Source: Betaproteobacteria bacterium RIFCSPLOWO2_02_FULL_68_150 (GTDB taxonomy: Bacteria > Pseudomonadota > Gammaproteobacteria > Burkholderiales > SG8-39). Taken from it: a stretch of 11,544 bases of DNA. The stretch spans positions 1 through 11,544 of the forward strand of contig MERE01000035.1 in the NCBI GenBank assembly GCA_001771975.1. Reading direction: 5' to 3'. Under the pieces are notes generated by a model, which searched no databases, was not told the origin of the DNA, and saw nothing but the letters and a program-made list of their open reading frames with translations. The translations under genes were made by a program, and so were the position numbers. Below are positions 1-7,411 of this stretch, piece by piece (the stretch's first letter is position 1; each line of letters begins with the position of its first letter).

Positions 1-4
1 ACGC

Positions 5-892
5 ATGGACATCGGACCCTACGTCCTGCAGCTGTTCAGCGGCCTGTCGCGCGCCATGGTGCTGTTCCTGCTCTCGGCGGGACTGTCGCTGATCTTCGGC
101 GTCATGAACATCCTCAACTTCGCGCACGCCACGCTGTGGCTGCTGAGCGGCTACGTGACGTTCTCGATTTTCACCTTCCTCAGCGAGCAGTTCGGCGCCA
201 GTCCGTGGCTGCTGCTGCCGGCGATCGTCGGCGCGGTGAGCGTGATGATGCTGGTCGGCCTCGCGCTGGAGCGCTTCCTGATCCGGCGCACCTACGAGCG
301 CGAACTGCCCGAGCAGCTGCTGCTCACGTTCGCGCTGGTGCTGATCCTGGGCGACGCGATCAAGCTCATCTGGGGCCTGGAGAACCGGCGCATCAACCTC
401 GGCGTGGAGCCGGTCGAGATGCTCGACACGCTGATCAATCCCTACCATTTCGTGATCGTCGGCACCGGCGTTGCGGTGGCCGCAGGACTTTGGTATTTCC
501 TGCACCGCACGCGCTTCGGCAAGATCGTGCGCGCCGCCGTGTACAGCCGCAGCATGGTGAGCGCGCTCGGCATCCCGATCCCGATGATCTACGCGATGGT
601 GTTTGCCCTGGGCGTGGGGCTGGCGGCGCTCGCCGGCGGCGTGTTCCTGCCGCTGCTGCCGATGGCGCTCGGCGTCGATCTCGACATCATCGTGCAGTGC
701 TTCGCGGTGGTGGTGATCGGCGGCTTCGGCAGCATGCTCGGCACCTTTGTCGCCTCGATCATCGTCGGCGTGGTGTACGCGTTCTCGATCCTGTTCTGGC
801 CCGACGGCGCGCTGGCGATGATTTTCCTGATCGTGATCGCGGTCCTGATCTGGCGGCCGTGGGGCCTGTTCGGTACCGAGTTGCGCTACTGA
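5..892 (+). CDS. livH: Branched-chain amino acid-type ABC transporter permease (LivH family)
   Basis: This is an inner-membrane permease of a HAAT/Liv-type importer, expected to pair with the LivM-like protein next to it to form the transport channel. The 295-residue product is almost entirely hydrophobic segments. It has the family's N-terminal signature around residues 27-50 (GLSLIFGVMNILNFAHATLW; family members usually have NFAHG) and the conserved cytoplasmic loop with VVVIGGFGSMLGTF at 235-248, which contacts the ATPases. The length is normal for the family (about 290). The ATG lies four bases from the window edge, so its ribosome site and any upstream in-frame start cannot be judged. 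The next gene begins 7 bases after the stop, consistent with an operon. The substrate is not readable from the permease: amino acids, amides and aromatic acids are all known for relatives. The binding protein is presumably upstream of the window. Confidence 0.93.
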   Translation: MDIGPYVLQLFSGLSRAMVLFLLSAGLSLIFGVMNILNFAHATLWLLSGYVTFSIFTFLSEQFGASPWLLLPAIVGAVSVMMLVGLALERFLIRRTYERELPEQLLLTFALVLILGDAIKLIWGLENRRINLGVEPVEMLDTLINPYHFVIVGTGVAVAAGLWYFLHRTRFGKIVRAAVYSRSMVSALGIPIPMIYAMVFALGVGLAALAGGVFLPLLPMALGVDLDIIVQCFAVVVIGGFGSMLGTFVASIIVGVVYAFSILFWPDGALAMIFLIVIAVLIWRPWGLFGTELRY

Positions 893-899
893 TCCTGCC

Positions 900-1955
900 A
901 TGAGCGCCACCGCCGACAGTCCCGGTCTCTGGTCCCGCCTGTACGCGGCCTACGGGCTTTCGGGGCCGGTGGCAATGCTGATGTTCGCCTTGTTCCTGCT
1001 GGTGCCGCTGCTGCCCGGCGAGTTCTGGACGCACGTCGGGACCGAGGTCCTGATCCTCGGCCTGTTCGCCATGAGCTTCAACCTGCTGTACGGCTACATG
1101 GGGCAGATCTCGTTCGGTCACGCGGCGTTTTTCGGCGTCGGCGCGTACGCCACGGCGATGCTGTTCACGGCGCTGAAGACTCCGGCCGGGCAGATCGGCA
1201 TCCCGCAGTTTCTCGCCTCGCTCCTCGCCGGCCCTCCGGTGGCGGCGCTCGCGGCGCTCGTCATCGGATTCTTCTGCGTGCGCCTGACCGGAATCTACTT
1301 CGCCATGCTCACCCTCGCTTTCGGCGAGATGCTGTTCTATATCGTGTTCTCCTGGTACAGCTTCACCAAGGGCGATGACGGCATCCAGGGCCTGCTGCCG
1401 CCGCCGTTCTTCCAGGACTCGGCGAATTTCTACTATTTCACGCTCGCGATCGTGACGGCGGCGGTGTTCGTGATGTGGCGCATCACCGAGTCCCCGTTCG
1501 GCTACACCCTGCGCACGCTGCGTGACAACCAGCGCCGCGCGGCGTTCCTCGGCACCAACGTCAGGACGCACATGCTCGCAAACTTCGTCATTGCGGGCGC
1601 ATTCGCCGGAGTCGCAGGGGCGCTGTGGGGGCCGTTCTCGCGCAGCGTGAACCCGGGCCTGCTCGGTTGGGGCGAGTCGGGCATCGCGGTATTCATGACG
1701 CTGATCGGCGGCGCCGGGGCGATCGTCGGCCCGCTGCTCGGTTCGGTGATCTACACCCTGTTGCAGGCGGTAGTGAAGATGTACACGGTGTACTGGCCGC
1801 TCACCATCGGCAGCGTGATCCTGTTGATCGTGCTGTTCGCGCCGGGCGGCATACTGGGCATCGTCGACCGGCGCATTCGTGCCGCACGCGCCGAAGGGGA
1901 GGCCAAGGAGGGCGATCCCGGGGCCGGCCCGCGCGACGCGCCAGCGCCGCCATGA
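900..1955 (+). CDS. livM: Branched-chain amino acid-type ABC transporter permease (LivM family)
   Basis: This is the second inner-membrane permease of the same importer, 351 residues. A family-typical block lies at residues 59-82 (NLLYGYMGQISFGHAAFFGVG), followed by the TLAFGEM segment at 138-144, GDDGIQGL at 158-165, and the loop LIGGAGAIVGPLLGS at 268-282 that corresponds to the ATPase-contacting region of the partner permease. The C-terminal 30 residues are a charged, Ala/Pro/Gly-rich cytoplasmic tail beyond the last membrane span; such tails vary in this family. The start has no evident Shine-Dalgarno sequence, and translation is probably coupled to livH, whose stop lies 7 bases upstream. 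The stop codon overlaps the livG start as ATGA, a strong sign of coupled translation. Confidence 0.93.
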   Translation: MSATADSPGLWSRLYAAYGLSGPVAMLMFALFLLVPLLPGEFWTHVGTEVLILGLFAMSFNLLYGYMGQISFGHAAFFGVGAYATAMLFTALKTPAGQIGIPQFLASLLAGPPVAALAALVIGFFCVRLTGIYFAMLTLAFGEMLFYIVFSWYSFTKGDDGIQGLLPPPFFQDSANFYYFTLAIVTAAVFVMWRITESPFGYTLRTLRDNQRRAAFLGTNVRTHMLANFVIAGAFAGVAGALWGPFSRSVNPGLLGWGESGIAVFMTLIGGAGAIVGPLLGSVIYTLLQAVVKMYTVYWPLTIGSVILLIVLFAPGGILGIVDRRIRAARAEGEAKEGDPGAGPRDAPAPP

Positions 1956-2704
1956 GCGCCAACATCCTTGAAGTCGCCGGGCTGGAGAAGCATTTCGGCG
2001 GCGTGCACGTCACCTGCAGCATCAACTTCGCGATGCAGGAGGGCGAGCAGTCGGCGATCATCGGCCCGAACGGCGCCGGCAAGAGCACCTTCATGAATCT
2101 GCTCACCGGCTATCACCGGCCGGACGCCGGCAAAGTGGTATTCGCGGGCGAGGAGATCACGGGGTTGCCGCCGCATCAGGTGGCGCGGCGCGGCATCTCG
2201 CGCGCCTTCCAGGTGAGCAGCATCTTCGGCCGCATGACGGTCGCCGAGAACGTGCGCGCGGCGGTGCACGCGCAGATGCGCGCCACGTTCCGGCTGTTTG
2301 CGTCCGCGCACCGCATCGGTGTCGAGGAGACCGGGCGCGTGCTCGCACTGTGCGGCATGGAGCGCAAGCGCGATCTGATGGCGGGGGAACTCGCGCAGGG
2401 CGACAAGAAGCGGCTCGAGCTGGCGATCGCGCTGGCGGGCCGGCCGCGCCTGCTGTTCCTCGACGAGCCGACGGCCGGCATGTCGATCGAGGAGGCGCGC
2501 TCGACCATGGAGCTGGTCGACCGTCTCAACCGCGAGCTGAAGCTCACCGTCCTGTTCACCGAGCACGACATGGGAATCGTGTTCAACCACGCGCGCCGGC
2601 TGACGCTGCTGCACCGGGGCGCGATCATCGTCCAGGGCACGCCCGCGGAAGTCCGTGCCAACGAAACCGCCCAGAAGGTCTATCTGGGCGAGCACCACCT
2701 TTAG
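1952..2704 (+). CDS. livG: ABC transporter ATP-binding protein (LivG family)
   Basis: This is one of two ATPases that power the importer, a 250-residue cytoplasmic protein. Walker A is GPNGAGKST at residues 38-46. The signature loop is LAQGDKKRLE at 147-156, a variant of the usual LSxGxxRxLE. Walker B is LLFLDEP at 167-173, and the switch histidine is H205 (FTEHDM). The LivG-type insertion around RGISRAFQ and the following helical stretch are present. I chose the ATG at 1952 because it overlaps the livM stop (ATGA) and opens with the expected first beta strand (ILEVAGLEKHFGG). A longer in-frame reading extends upstream inside livM but has no family similarity. livF follows after 6 bases. Confidence 0.94.
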   Translation: MSANILEVAGLEKHFGGVHVTCSINFAMQEGEQSAIIGPNGAGKSTFMNLLTGYHRPDAGKVVFAGEEITGLPPHQVARRGISRAFQVSSIFGRMTVAENVRAAVHAQMRATFRLFASAHRIGVEETGRVLALCGMERKRDLMAGELAQGDKKRLELAIALAGRPRLLFLDEPTAGMSIEEARSTMELVDRLNRELKLTVLFTEHDMGIVFNHARRLTLLHRGAIIVQGTPAEVRANETAQKVYLGEHHL

Positions 2705-2710
2705 ACGCCG

Positions 2711-3418
2711 ATGCTGCGCCTCGAACTCCACAGCGTCCATACGTACTACGTGACCAGCCACATCCTGTTCGATGTCTCGCTCGAGGTGAACGAGGGCGAA
2801 TCGGTGTGCCTGCTGGGGCGCAACGGCGCCGGCAAGACCACGACCCTCAAGACGATCATGGGGCTCGCGCATGCGCGCGAGGGCGCGATCCGCTTCAATG
2901 GCGAATCGCTGATCGGGCGCGAGCCCTACCAGATTGCCCGGCTCGGCGTCGGTTTCGTGCCGGACGAGCGGCTGATATTTCCCGATCTCACGGTGCGCGA
3001 AAACCTCGAAATTGCCGTCAAGAAAGGCCGCGGTACGGCCGCGCCCTGGAGCGTGGATCGGGTCTACGAGCTGTTTCCCGTGCTCGCGCCGCTCGACCGG
3101 CGCCTCGGCGGTTACCTCTCGGGTGGCGAGCAGCAGATGCTCACCATCGGCCGCACCCTGATGGGCAACCCGTCGCTGCTGCTGCTCGACGAGCCGGTCG
3201 AGGGCGTGGCGCCGGTGGTGGTGCAGGAGCTGACGCGACAGATCAAGAACCTCAAGGGCATGGGCCTCACGATCCTGTTCGCCGAGCAGAACATGCATTT
3301 CGCGGCGGAAGTCTCCGACCGCGCCTACGTGATCGAGAAGGGGCACATCCGCTTTCACGGCACGATGCAGGAACTGGCGGCGAACGACGAAGTGAAATCG
3401 AAGTACCTGATGATCTAG
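2711..3418 (+). CDS. livF: ABC transporter ATP-binding protein (LivF family)
   Basis: This is the second ATPase of the importer, 235 residues, the normal LivF length. Walker A is GRNGAGKTT at 36-44, the signature is LSGGEQQML at 136-144, and Walker B is LLLLDEP at 156-162. The D-loop follows as VEGVAP. The switch position is a glutamine (AEQN, Q193) instead of histidine, which is characteristic of LivF and not a defect. It ends with KSKYLMI, a common LivF-type ending. It is the last gene of the transporter run. The stop TAG lies in a CTAG shared with the stop of an oppositely directed gene remnant, and no terminator hairpin is visible after it. Convergent transcripts probably overlap here. 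Confidence 0.94.
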   Translation: MLRLELHSVHTYYVTSHILFDVSLEVNEGESVCLLGRNGAGKTTTLKTIMGLAHAREGAIRFNGESLIGREPYQIARLGVGFVPDERLIFPDLTVRENLEIAVKKGRGTAAPWSVDRVYELFPVLAPLDRRLGGYLSGGEQQMLTIGRTLMGNPSLLLLDEPVEGVAPVVVQELTRQIKNLKGMGLTILFAEQNMHFAAEVSDRAYVIEKGHIRFHGTMQELAANDEVKSKYLMI

Positions 3419-3521
3419 AGCACGCCCGCGGCGATTCCGGCCGCAAGCGTCGCGCCGAGCTCCTCGCCATCTGCGCCGTCTTCACGCCGTGGTTGTGGAA
3501 TACGATCAGCAGCGTTTTCAT
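3415..3521 (-). pseudogene. Remnant of a flavodoxin-like / FMN-reductase gene (N-terminus only)
   Basis: On the minus strand an ATG at 3521 overlaps the mtfA stop as ATGA and opens MKTLLIVFHNHGVKTAQMA. This resembles the first beta strand and FMN phosphate-binding loop of flavodoxin-family proteins, which often start MKTLLIVYHSxTGxTxQMA. After residue 19 the frame turns arginine/serine-rich and runs antisense through livF to a stop at 3267, for 84 residues in all. Shifting by one base, as if one G were missing from the GGCGAGGAG stretch near 3467, gives EELGATLAAGIAAGVL. That reads plausibly as the following helix but stops at TAG 3415-3417, against the livF stop. In either reading the rest of a flavodoxin domain (about 150 residues) is absent. 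I read it as a decayed, truncated gene once coupled to mtfA. A short unrelated ORF is the alternative. Confidence 0.5.
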
Positions 3522-4291
3522 GTCCTGAGCCTCGGCGCCGGATCCTGGCGGTAAAAGCTCCTGAACAGATCGTAAAGCTGCGGAAAATCCGCCTGCAGGG
3601 CATTCGGCGACTCGAAGAACGCCTCGCTCGCCACGGCGAAGAACTCGGCCTCGTGCTCGGCGGCGTAGGGATCGAGAAACGTCTCGCGGCCGGCGTCGAC
3701 CTCGCGGCGGAAGCGCGCGAGCTCGCGCTCGAGCACCGCAATCCACGCCCGGCGCGCTTGCGGCGTCGGCAGCGGCGGTACGCCGTCCACCTCGCCGTCC
3801 ATCATGTCGAGCTTGTGCGCGAATTCGTGGAGCACGACGTTGGCGCCGCCCAGCGCGACGCTGCCCGCCTCGTCGAGCGCATCCCAGGACAGCACCACCG
3901 GTCCGCCGGGCCAGGCTTCGCCCGCCAGCGTGTCGTTCCATTCGTGCACCACGCCGTGCTCGTCGGTCTCGCTGCGGCTGACCTTGAAGTCGGACGGATG
4001 CACCACGATCCCGACCCAGCCGTCGTACCAGTCGAGCCCGAGTTCGAGCACCGGCAGGCAGGCCTGCAGCGCGATCGATACGCGGTCGCCGTCCCCGAGC
4101 ACGGTGCCGCGCACCGGGGTGAACTGCTTTTCGGCAAGAAACACCATGGCCATCTCCTTCAGCCGGCGCTCGTCGCCGGCCGAAAGTCCGGCGAGAAAGG
4201 GCAGCCGCGCGCGCGCCCGGCGCCACAGGCGTTCTTCGAGCGGATGGCGCGCGACGATACGCCGGCGTCGCCAGTTGCGCAGCCATCGCAT
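3518..4291 (-). CDS. mtfA: MtfA-like zinc-dependent peptidase (M90 family)
   Basis: A soluble 257-residue protein of the MtfA (YeeI) family; E. coli MtfA is 265 residues. The zinc-binding HExxH is HEFAH at 155-159, followed by KLDMMDG, the family hallmark. A second conserved block, AEFFAVASEAFFE at 215-227, probably supplies the third zinc ligand (a glutamate). In enterobacteria MtfA binds and titrates the glucose-PTS repressor Mlc and has aminopeptidase activity. Homologues are widespread in bacteria without an obvious Mlc, so that partner should not be assumed here. The start at 4291 gives the basic N-terminus MRWLRNWRRRR and has a GAAGG ribosome site (4300-4304) 8 bases upstream. The gene is divergent from relA across a 69-base gap. 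Its stop overlaps the start of the flavodoxin-like remnant, suggesting the two were once an operon. Confidence 0.9.
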   Translation of the reverse strand: MRWLRNWRRRRIVARHPLEERLWRRARARLPFLAGLSAGDERRLKEMAMVFLAEKQFTPVRGTVLGDGDRVSIALQACLPVLELGLDWYDGWVGIVVHPSDFKVSRSETDEHGVVHEWNDTLAGEAWPGGPVVLSWDALDEAGSVALGGANVVLHEFAHKLDMMDGEVDGVPPLPTPQARRAWIAVLERELARFRREVDAGRETFLDPYAAEHEAEFFAVASEAFFESPNALQADFPQLYDLFRSFYRQDPAPRLRT

Positions 4292-4349
4292 CAGCGAGGC
4301 CTTCGCGGGCGGCCAGCCGTGACGGCGCCGGTCGGAGTCATCGTCTCGC

Positions 4350-4355
4350 TACAAT
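4350..4355 (+). promoter_or_regulatory. Putative -10 element of relA, very close to the start codon
   Basis: TACAAT matches the sigma-70 -10 consensus at 5 of 6 positions and lies only 5 bases before the relA ATG at 4361. Transcription would be expected to begin at or next to the A of that ATG. No good -35 hexamer is found at 16-18 bases spacing. The 20 bases before the ATG contain no purine-rich ribosome site. The opposite strand reads TATTGT over almost the same bases (4351-4356), which could act as a weak -10 for the divergent mtfA, leaving a leader of about 50 bases. The rest of the 4292-4360 gap shows nothing else. Confidence 0.4.
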
Positions 4356-4360
4356 ACCCC

Positions 4361-6538
4361 ATGGTTTCCGTGGTTCGGTTGCATCCGCAGTCGGGCGCGG
4401 CAGCGCTCGGGCCCCTGGCCGAGGGGCTGCCCGCCGCGGAGCACGCGCTGATCGGGCGCGCGCTCGAATTTGCCGAGCCGCTTTATGCGGGCCTGGCGCT
4501 TTCGACCGGCGAGCCGGTGTGGCCGCACGCGCTGGGCCTGGGCGCCGGCCTTGCCGCGGTGGGGCTCGATCCGGCGGCGCGCGCCGCCGGGATCCTGTTC
4601 GCGGCGCCCAAGCAGCTGGGCGGGCTCGATCAGCTGCGCGAGCGCTTCGGCGAGGAAATCGCCGGCCTCGCCGGCGGCGTCGAGAAGCTCTACCGCCTGC
4701 GCGTGGCGACGCGCGTCAGCGCCGAGCAGCAGAACGAGGTGCTGCGCAAGATGGTCCTCGGCATGGTGGAGGACGTGCGCGTGGTGCTGATCCGGCTCGC
4801 CTCGCGCACGCAGACGCTGCGCTGGTTCGCCAAGCATCCGAGCGCCGAGCGCGAGTCCTACGCGCGCGAGACGCTGGACATCTATGCGCCGCTCGCCAAC
4901 CGGCTCGGCGTGTGGCAGCTCAAGTGGGAGCTGGAGGACCTGTCGTTCCGTTTTCTCGAGCCCGATCTGTACCGCAAGATCGCGCAGATGCTCGAGCAGA
5001 AGCGCACCGAGCGCGAGCAGTACATCCGCGACGCGATGGCCGTGCTCGGCGCGGCGCTCGCCGCCGCCGGGGTGACGGCGGAAATCGCCGGCCGCCCCAA
5101 GCACATCTACTCGATCTGGAACAAGATGCGCGGCAAGGGGCTCGAGTTTTCCCAGGTCTACGACGTGCGCGCGCTGCGCGTGATCGCCGCCACCACGCGC
5201 GACTGCTACACCGCGCTCGGTGTGGCGCACGATCTGTGGCAGCCGATTCCGAAGGAGTTCGACGACTACATCTCGCGGCCCAAGGGCAACAACTACCAGT
5301 CGCTGCACACGGCGGTGATGGGGCCCGCCGGCAGGACGCTCGAAGTGCAGATCCGCACCGAGGCGATGCACCGCCAGGCCGAGTACGGCATCGCCGCGCA
5401 CTGGCGCTACAAGGAGGCCGGCAAGGCGGCGAAAGCCGAGGGCGCGTTCGAAGAGAAAATCGCCTGGCTGCGCCAGCTGCTGGCGTGGCGCGACGAGGTG
5501 GCCGGCCGCGGCGACTGGGCCGCGCGCACGCGCGCCGCGGCGCTCGACGACACCGTGTACGTGCTCACGCCGCAGGGCAAGGTGATCGACCTGCCGGCCG
5601 GCGCGACGCCGGTGGATTTTGCCTACGCGCTGCATACCGATGTCGGCAACCGCTGCCGCGGCGCCAAGGTGGACGGGCACATGGTGCCGCTCGATACGGC
5701 GCTGCGCAACGGCCAGCGTGTCGAAATCGTGGTGGCGAAGACGGGCGGGCCGTCGCGCGACTGGCTGAATGCGGAGCGCGGCTTTCTGAAAAGCCACCGT
5801 GCGCGCCAGAAGGTGCGCCAGTGGTTCAATGCGCAGGCGCTTGCCGAGACGGTTGCCGCGGGGCGTGCGGTGGTCGAGCGCGAGGGGCGGCGCGAAGGCG
5901 CGACGCAGGTGCGGCTGGAGACGCTCGCCGCGCGGCTCGGCTTCGACAAGCCCGACGACCTGTTTGCCGCCGTGGCACGCGACGAAGTCAATCTGCGGCA
6001 GTTGCAGACGACGCTGCGCTCGCTCGGCGGACTCGCCGCGCCGGCGCCCGCTGCGCCGCCGGTCGCGCCCGCGCCGAGCAAGCCCAGACCCGCCGGCGAC
6101 AGCGGCATTCTCGTCGTCGGCATGGACCGGCTGCTGACGCAGCTCGCGAAGTGCTGCAAGCCGGTGCCGCCCGACCCGATTCGCGGTTTCGTCACCCGCG
6201 GCAGGGGGGTTTCGATTCACCGCGAAGACTGCCCGAGCCTGAAGCGGCTGGCCGAGCTGCACCCGGAGCGGCTGCTCGAGACCGACTGGGGCGCAAAGCC
6301 CGGCGGCGCCTACGCCATCGACATGGTGGTGACGGCGAGCGATCGTCCCGGCCTGTTGCGCGACATCGGCGAAGCGCTCGCGCGCGAGCGCATCAACGTC
6401 ACCGCGGTGCGCACGCAGAGCCGCGATGACCTCGCGCACATGCGCTTTTCCTTCGACGTCGGGGGCCTCGTGCAGATGCGGCGCGCGCTCGCGGCGGTGA
6501 AAGAGGTGCACGGGGTGATCCGCGTGGCGCGCGGATAA
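4361..6538 (+). CDS. relA: RelA-type (p)ppGpp synthetase (GTP pyrophosphokinase)
   Basis: Ribosome-associated synthetase making pppGpp/ppGpp from ATP and GTP/GDP when uncharged tRNA signals amino-acid starvation. The 725 residues fit RelA (E. coli 744). Residues 30-140 are a degenerate hydrolase domain: the HD pair expected near 80 is absent (AGILFAAPKQLGG), so hydrolysis is not expected. The synthetase domain (about 230-350) has GRPKHIYSIWNKM at 244-256, the RelA-type acidic EFDD at 299-302 (bifunctional SpoT/Rel enzymes have a basic motif here) and PKGNNYQSLHT at 307-317. A TGS domain follows at 396-457 with its conserved His (H425, YALHTD). The zinc-finger-like region has C598, C599, H620 and C624. 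A C-terminal ACT domain covers about 650-725, after an Ala/Pro-rich linker (560-575). The ATG at 4361 is chosen because upstream sequence in this frame is only the antisense of mtfA. Confidence 0.95.
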   Translation: MVSVVRLHPQSGAAALGPLAEGLPAAEHALIGRALEFAEPLYAGLALSTGEPVWPHALGLGAGLAAVGLDPAARAAGILFAAPKQLGGLDQLRERFGEEIAGLAGGVEKLYRLRVATRVSAEQQNEVLRKMVLGMVEDVRVVLIRLASRTQTLRWFAKHPSAERESYARETLDIYAPLANRLGVWQLKWELEDLSFRFLEPDLYRKIAQMLEQKRTEREQYIRDAMAVLGAALAAAGVTAEIAGRPKHIYSIWNKMRGKGLEFSQVYDVRALRVIAATTRDCYTALGVAHDLWQPIPKEFDDYISRPKGNNYQSLHTAVMGPAGRTLEVQIRTEAMHRQAEYGIAAHWRYKEAGKAAKAEGAFEEKIAWLRQLLAWRDEVAGRGDWAARTRAAALDDTVYVLTPQGKVIDLPAGATPVDFAYALHTDVGNRCRGAKVDGHMVPLDTALRNGQRVEIVVAKTGGPSRDWLNAERGFLKSHRARQKVRQWFNAQALAETVAAGRAVVEREGRREGATQVRLETLAARLGFDKPDDLFAAVARDEVNLRQLQTTLRSLGGLAAPAPAAPPVAPAPSKPRPAGDSGILVVGMDRLLTQLAKCCKPVPPDPIRGFVTRGRGVSIHREDCPSLKRLAELHPERLLETDWGAKPGGAYAIDMVVTASDRPGLLRDIGEALARERINVTAVRTQSRDDLAHMRFSFDVGGLVQMRRALAAVKEVHGVIRVARG

Positions 6539-6542
6539 TCGG

Positions 6543-6547
6543 CGGAG
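6543..6547 (+). promoter_or_regulatory. Ribosome-binding site supporting a GTG start
   Basis: CGGAG ends 8 bases before GTG 6556. It sits in the 17-base gap after the relA stop. This is the main reason for placing the start of the membrane protein at GTG 6556 and not at the downstream in-frame ATG at 6595, which would remove part of the first hydrophobic segment. Confidence 0.55.
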
Positions 6548-6555
6548 CCGCCTGG

Positions 6556-7377
6556 GTGCAAGAATGGCTCATACACCCCGTCGTCCAGGGCGCGATGCTG
6601 CCGTTTCTTGCCGGACTGGTTGCGAGCGCGGTGCTCGCCCCGCTGCGACTCGCCGGTCTTGCCGCGGTAGCGGGTTTCGCCACCGCGGTGTATTTGGTGG
6701 TCGGATTCGAGTTCAGTCCGATGACCACGGTTCGGAAAGCGATGTTGCTCGGACTGGTCGCTCCGGTGATCGGAGTCGCCGCCGACGTCGCCTTCAAACC
6801 GACGCGCTTTGCGGCGCCGCTCATCGCTTTGCTATCTGCCGCGGCCTCGGTCTGGGTGTTTCTCGCGGTACTCCGGCAGAAGGAAATCGCACAGGCGGTA
6901 CTGCTCGGCGGAGGCGTCGGCGCGTATGTCGCCTGGCTCGTGGTCTGGATGCTCGCATTGCGCGACGACTCGGTCCGGGCGGGTGCCGCGAGTCTCGCGC
7001 TGGGCCTGGGCACCGGCGTTGCGGCCGTGTTTGCCGCCTCGGCGACCCTCGGTCTGTACGCGATGGCGCTCGGCAGCGCATCGGGGGCATTCCTGCTGGT
7101 GCAGATGCTGACCGGGAGACGGACGTTCGCGGGCGTTGCTTTCACGCTCACGGCGGGCCTGCTTGCGGGACTGCTGGGGGCGGCAACGTATCATCTGGCC
7201 CAGCTGCCCTGGTTCGTGCTGCCGGTCATGGCGTTGGTGCCACTCGCAGCGCGGGTCCCGGTACCGGCAAAATGGCCGGTATGGGGCCAGGCGACAGGCA
7301 TCTCGGTATTGCCGCTGGCGGTCGCTGCCGCGGCGTGTTTTCTGGTGTGGCAGTCTAGCCGCGGATCGCCGGGCTGA
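6556..7377 (+). CDS. Polytopic membrane protein of unknown function
   Basis: I do not recognise this family. The 273-residue product is very hydrophobic, with about eight to ten membrane spans: roughly residues 8-30, 33-52, 62-80, 85-106, 111-135, 140-161, 163-185, 191-213, 217-233 and 247-266. There is no signal peptide, soluble domain, nucleotide-binding motif or metal-binding cluster. Charged residues are confined to short loops such as RKAM (60-63), RQKE (107-110), RDD (136-138) and TGRR (186-189). Many small residues (Gly, Ala) line the spans, as in transporters and lipid-linked membrane proteins. It starts with GTG behind a CGGAG site, 17 bases after relA, so it may be read from the relA transcript. 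The first YceI gene follows after 34 bases, so all may be one transcription unit. Coding is supported by frame-consistent hydrophobicity and by spacing, not by homology. Confidence 0.75.
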   Translation: MQEWLIHPVVQGAMLPFLAGLVASAVLAPLRLAGLAAVAGFATAVYLVVGFEFSPMTTVRKAMLLGLVAPVIGVAADVAFKPTRFAAPLIALLSAAASVWVFLAVLRQKEIAQAVLLGGGVGAYVAWLVVWMLALRDDSVRAGAASLALGLGTGVAAVFAASATLGLYAMALGSASGAFLLVQMLTGRRTFAGVAFTLTAGLLAGLLGAATYHLAQLPWFVLPVMALVPLAARVPVPAKWPVWGQATGISVLPLAVAAAACFLVWQSSRGSPG

Positions 7378-7400
7378 GTCGTTGCGCTGCATTGTCGGAG

Positions 7401-7406
7401 AGGAGG
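7401..7406 (+). promoter_or_regulatory. Consensus Shine-Dalgarno of the first yceI-like gene
   Basis: AGGAGG, a complete anti-16S match preceded by GGAG, sits 5 bases before ATG 7412. It is the strongest ribosome site in the window, while several neighbouring genes have none. It fixes the start and suggests efficient translation. Confidence 0.75.
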
Positions 7407-7411
7407 ACGCG

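Noticed and set aside
1751..3358. 535-residue open frame antisense to livM, livG and livF
   Set aside because: It crosses three real genes on the opposite strand and has shadow-like composition with no domain.
3419..3440. A terminator for the liv genes
   Set aside because: No inverted repeat with a T run is visible after the livF stop.
3653..4360. Long in-frame extension of relA upstream of ATG 4361, which would give a 961-residue protein
   Set aside because: The added sequence is the antisense of mtfA, with a Arg/Ala/His-rich composition and no family similarity. The HExxH gene on the other strand is clearly the real one.
4349..6511. 720-residue open frame antisense to relA
   Set aside because: This is a shadow of GC-rich coding. 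It is rich in Arg/His/Ala with no motifs, while relA is unambiguous on the plus strand.
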